Of a stretch of 64,000 nt of DNA, positions 61,887 through 64,000 are shown in pieces. Numbering within the stretch: position 1 is the stretch's first letter; each line of letters opens with the position of its first letter. This DNA is from Gracilibacillus alcaliphilus (GTDB lineage Bacteria > Bacillota > Bacilli > Bacillales > Amphibacillaceae), in assembly GCF_016909015.1 (NCBI RefSeq), contig NZ_JAFBFA010000003.1:62001-126000 (forward strand). Direction: 5' to 3'. The position numbers and the translations under genes were made by a program. The notes beneath the pieces are model-generated. The model did not search any database. It had not been told where the DNA came from and saw only the letters and a program-made list of their open reading frames with translations.

Positions 61887-62882
61887 TTATTTCTCAAGCT
61901 GCGGATTAAATACTTCCTGTGTCGGACCAGTTACATGCAGCACTAGCCGATCCAAGATGATTTCCCCTACTTTTACCCCCATCTTATAAGGAGACTGTTT
62001 CACACTAATTTTCCCCTTTGGATTGATCAATTGTGCTACTTCTGTCTCACCATAGGACGCTAAAAACATATCATCAGGTATGGTCAAACCTAGTTTATCC
62101 AGCTGCAGAATAACTCCGGTAGACATGGTGTTATTGAAAGACAAGACAGCGGTTGGTCGTTGATCCAAGCCCATAAAGTAATCTATCGCCTTTCTGCCGT
62201 CTTCTACACTAAAGTCTCCGTTAAAAATCAATTCATCACGTTGTACAATAGCATAATCCTCCATTGCTTTCTTATATCCTGAAAAACGTTCCACACCTGT
62301 GCTTACATTCAATGAACCATTTACTACTCCGATCAGCTTATGTTTCTGCCGGATTAGATAACTCGTTAATTGATAAGCTCCCTCGAAGTTATTTTCTACG
62401 ACAAAATCCATCTTTTCATTACCGGCTTCTAATTTTCTATCTATCAAAATAACGGGGGTATCATTTTCGTGTATACTGCTGATTAACTCGTCATTCTTAC
62501 CAGAAGTGGCTATGATGATGGCGTCCACACGATGTTCTAATAACAGCTTGAGCTGTTTTTCTTCTTTGTGGGGATTCTCATCACCACTCATAAATAAAAG
62601 ATTATAACCTTTTTCTTGTACGACATCTTCAATTCCTTTGGATATTTTCATAAAATAAGGGTTTGAGATATCTGGTATAATTACACCAATAAGATTTGTT
62701 TTGTGCATCTTAAGGCTTTTGGCAATACTGTTTTGTCGATAGTTCAATTGTTTGGCTACAGCTAGAACTTTTTTCCGGATATCATCACTGGCATATCCTT
62801 TGTTACTTAGTACTCTGGATACGGTTGCAGTGGAAACGCCTGCTTCTCTTGCAATATCTTTGATAGTTATGTTTTTTTTCAT
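61887..62882 (-). CDS. LacI-family transcriptional repressor
   Basis: 331 residues. N-terminal HTH (ITIKDIAREAGVSTATVSRV) with the hinge helix NSIAKSLKMHKTN; then a type 1 periplasmic-binding-like sensor domain (VIIPDISNPYFMKISKGIED, VILIDRKLE, AVLSFNNTMSTGV). Ligand unknown, probably a free or phosphorylated sugar of the GH172 pathway. ATG follows AAAAGGCGGTCTATC. A perfect 16-base palindrome, CTGTAATCGATTACAG, lies 16 bases before its start, which predicts autoregulation. Confidence 0.94.
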   Translation of the reverse strand: MKKNITIKDIAREAGVSTATVSRVLSNKGYASDDIRKKVLAVAKQLNYRQNSIAKSLKMHKTNLIGVIIPDISNPYFMKISKGIEDVVQEKGYNLLFMSGDENPHKEEKQLKLLLEHRVDAIIIATSGKNDELISSIHENDTPVILIDRKLEAGNEKMDFVVENNFEGAYQLTSYLIRQKHKLIGVVNGSLNVSTGVERFSGYKKAMEDYAIVQRDELIFNGDFSVEDGRKAIDYFMGLDQRPTAVLSFNNTMSTGVILQLDKLGLTIPDDMFLASYGETEVAQLINPKGKISVKQSPYKMGVKVGEIILDRLVLHVTGPTQEVFNPQLEK

Positions 62883-62897
62883 GATAGACCGCCTTTT

Positions 62898-62944
62898 CTG
62901 TAATCGATTACAGTAATGATAATATAAACAGCGGTTTTTTTCAA
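62898..62944 (-). promoter_or_regulatory. Promoter of the LacI gene with a perfect palindromic operator
   Basis: Minus-strand TTGAAA (62939-62944) and TATCAT (62916-62921) are 17 bases apart. Just downstream, CTGTAATCGATTACAG (62898-62913) is a perfect palindrome and meets the cre consensus at all 14 positions. A repressor bound there would block transcription start. Confidence 0.72.
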
Positions 62945-63017
62945 TATTGTTTCTACGTTCTCATCTTTATTTTTATCAAAAGATCCCGTCTATTTTTGTG
63001 GATATCACCTCCTTCGA

Positions 63018-63938
63018 TTAAACTTCTTTTTGAGTTATAAATGCTTCTACTACCTGTTTATATGGCAGGGAAGGTATGGCTCCAGGTCTTGTAACAGTTA
63101 ATGCTCCTACCGCATTAGCATATCGAACAACTTTTTCCAATGGTTCTCGATTAGCCAGCCCCACTCCTAACGCTCCGTTAAAGGCATCACCGGCTGCTAC
63201 TGAATCTAATGGCTCTACATAAAAGGCAGGCACATGGGCAGTTCCCTCGTCATTGACAATAATAGCTCCTTTATCCGCCAATGTGATAATTACATTAGCC
63301 ACACCTTTATTCAACAGGATACGTCCTGCCTGCTCAGCCTCATTCAAACTGTTAACAGATATACCTGTTAAAATCTCTGCCTCAGACTCATTTGGTGTCA
63401 GATAGGTGATCTTGCTTAACAAATCATCACTCAGCTTGGCAGCGGGAGCAGGGTTTAAAATAACAGGTGTTTGATATAAACAAGCCAAATCCACCGCTTT
63501 TTCGACTAAGTCGAGATTTGTTTCTAATTGTAAAATAATAATTTCTGCTTCACGAATTAAGTCGGTTACCTGCTCCAATTCGTCGGGATGATAAGCGGCA
63601 TTAGCACCGGGAACAACAATGATACGATTGTCTCCATTTTTATCCAACGTAACTGAGCCTACCCCTGTTGGATGAAGAGGATCTCGCAACATATAATCCG
63701 TGTTCACCCCTTCTTTGTTGAGAGTGTTAATTGCTTCATTGCCAAATTCATCTATACCTAATTTGCCAATCATTGTTACCTTTTTGCCTAAACGCGCGGC
63801 TGTTACCGCTTGATTCGCCCCTTTTCCACCTGGGTACCTGGCAAAGCTGTCACCGATAATGGTTTCCCCATTTTCCGGTACCCGAGGAGCCCTGACAACT
63901 AAGTCCATCATAAAACTGCCAATCACTAAAATACTCAC
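63018..63938 (-). CDS. rbsK: Ribokinase-family sugar kinase
   Basis: 306 residues from GTG 63938, after AAAGGAAGTAGATATA; the longer frame lacks a ribosome site at its start. PfkB fold: ARYPGGKGANQAVTAARLG near residue 35 and LDSVAAGDAFNGALGVGL near residue 240, where AAGD carries the catalytic Asp. Also PVILNPAPA and TPNESEAEILTG. Ribokinases phosphorylate D-ribose at O5; several also accept D-arabinose. No ribose importer genes are next to it here, and the neighbour is an arabinose-5-phosphate isomerase homologue, so D-arabinose as substrate is considered. Separate promoter for the next gene lies between them. Confidence 0.9.
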   Translation of the reverse strand: MSILVIGSFMMDLVVRAPRVPENGETIIGDSFARYPGGKGANQAVTAARLGKKVTMIGKLGIDEFGNEAINTLNKEGVNTDYMLRDPLHPTGVGSVTLDKNGDNRIIVVPGANAAYHPDELEQVTDLIREAEIIILQLETNLDLVEKAVDLACLYQTPVILNPAPAAKLSDDLLSKITYLTPNESEAEILTGISVNSLNEAEQAGRILLNKGVANVIITLADKGAIIVNDEGTAHVPAFYVEPLDSVAAGDAFNGALGVGLANREPLEKVVRYANAVGALTVTRPGAIPSLPYKQVVEAFITQKEV

Positions 63939-63982
63939 TATATCTACTTCCTTTACATTGGAATTAAGCACTTATCACGATG

Positions 63983-63996
63983 TGTAATCGTTATCA
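63983..63996. promoter_or_regulatory. LacI/cre-type operator before the ribokinase gene
   Basis: TGTAATCGTTATCA meets the cre consensus at all 14 positions and shares TGTAATCG with the palindrome at 62899. It lies 45 bases before the ribokinase start, at the edge of the window. Confidence 0.62.
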
Positions 63997-64000
63997 CATT

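Noticed and set aside
1..64000. CRISPR arrays, tRNA or rRNA genes, prophage or intact insertion sequences
   Set aside because: No regular repeat-spacer pattern, cloverleaf, rRNA motif, integrase or complete transposase was seen on either strand.

Overview
The window looks like a chromosomal stretch from a low-GC Gram-positive bacterium of the family Bacillaceae, plausibly a salt-tolerant genus near Gracilibacillus, Halobacillus or Virgibacillus. This is an inference from strong AGGAGG-type ribosome sites, frequent TTG and GTG starts, a SigV-RsiV pair, a BCCT osmolyte transporter, an LCP wall enzyme, and sugar ABC transporters that lack their own ATPase. No tRNA, rRNA, CRISPR array, phage gene or intact transposase is visible.

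Most of the window serves carbohydrate uptake and breakdown. Left end (45-8427, minus strand): one operon holds a sulfatase-fold enzyme with Thr at the nucleophile position, an AraC regulator, a Gfo/Idh/MocA dehydrogenase and a TIM-barrel isomerase. A second holds two dehydrogenases alternating with two isomerases/epimerases. Positions 8450-20035 carry housekeeping and stress genes: a decayed DUF4309 gene, a sigV-rsiV-deacetylase operon likely for lysozyme resistance, a 56-residue small protein, a stress-type SDR, AHSA1 and DUF3891 proteins, a BCCT transporter, a group II intron remnant and an ABC1/AarF-type kinase homologue. Positions 20150-28330 return to sulfated sugars: a Cys-type sulfatase, two damaged AraC genes, and a CUT1 importer followed by a second Cys-type sulfatase. 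Positions 28618-34176 hold general genes (LD-carboxypeptidase, GNAT, LCP, XRE-DUF1232, DUF1275, DUF308).

Positions 34745-42857 hold a ChvE/MmsAB-type monosaccharide importer next to a three-component sensor made of a membrane-anchored binding protein, a YesM/LytS-type kinase and a YesN-type regulator. Positions 43493-49833 hold a FadR-family regulator, a split transketolase, a CUT1 importer and a cupin. Positions 50250-63938 form the most coherent system: ribokinase, LacI regulator, arabinose-5-phosphate-isomerase-like SIS protein, two GH172 (DUF2961) glycosidases, two complete CUT1 importers and a large uncharacterised protein that may be a glycosidase. Read together these predict import of furanosides, release of D-arabinose (or D-fructose), phosphorylation at O5 and isomerisation to ribulose 5-phosphate. 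LacI-type palindromes in front of four of its genes fit one regulon.

Two patterns cross the window. All five ABC operons carry a different perfect or near-perfect hairpin just after the binding-protein gene. A family of structured intergenic repeats, all in one orientation, appears at least three times, with a truncated piece and two diverged relatives.
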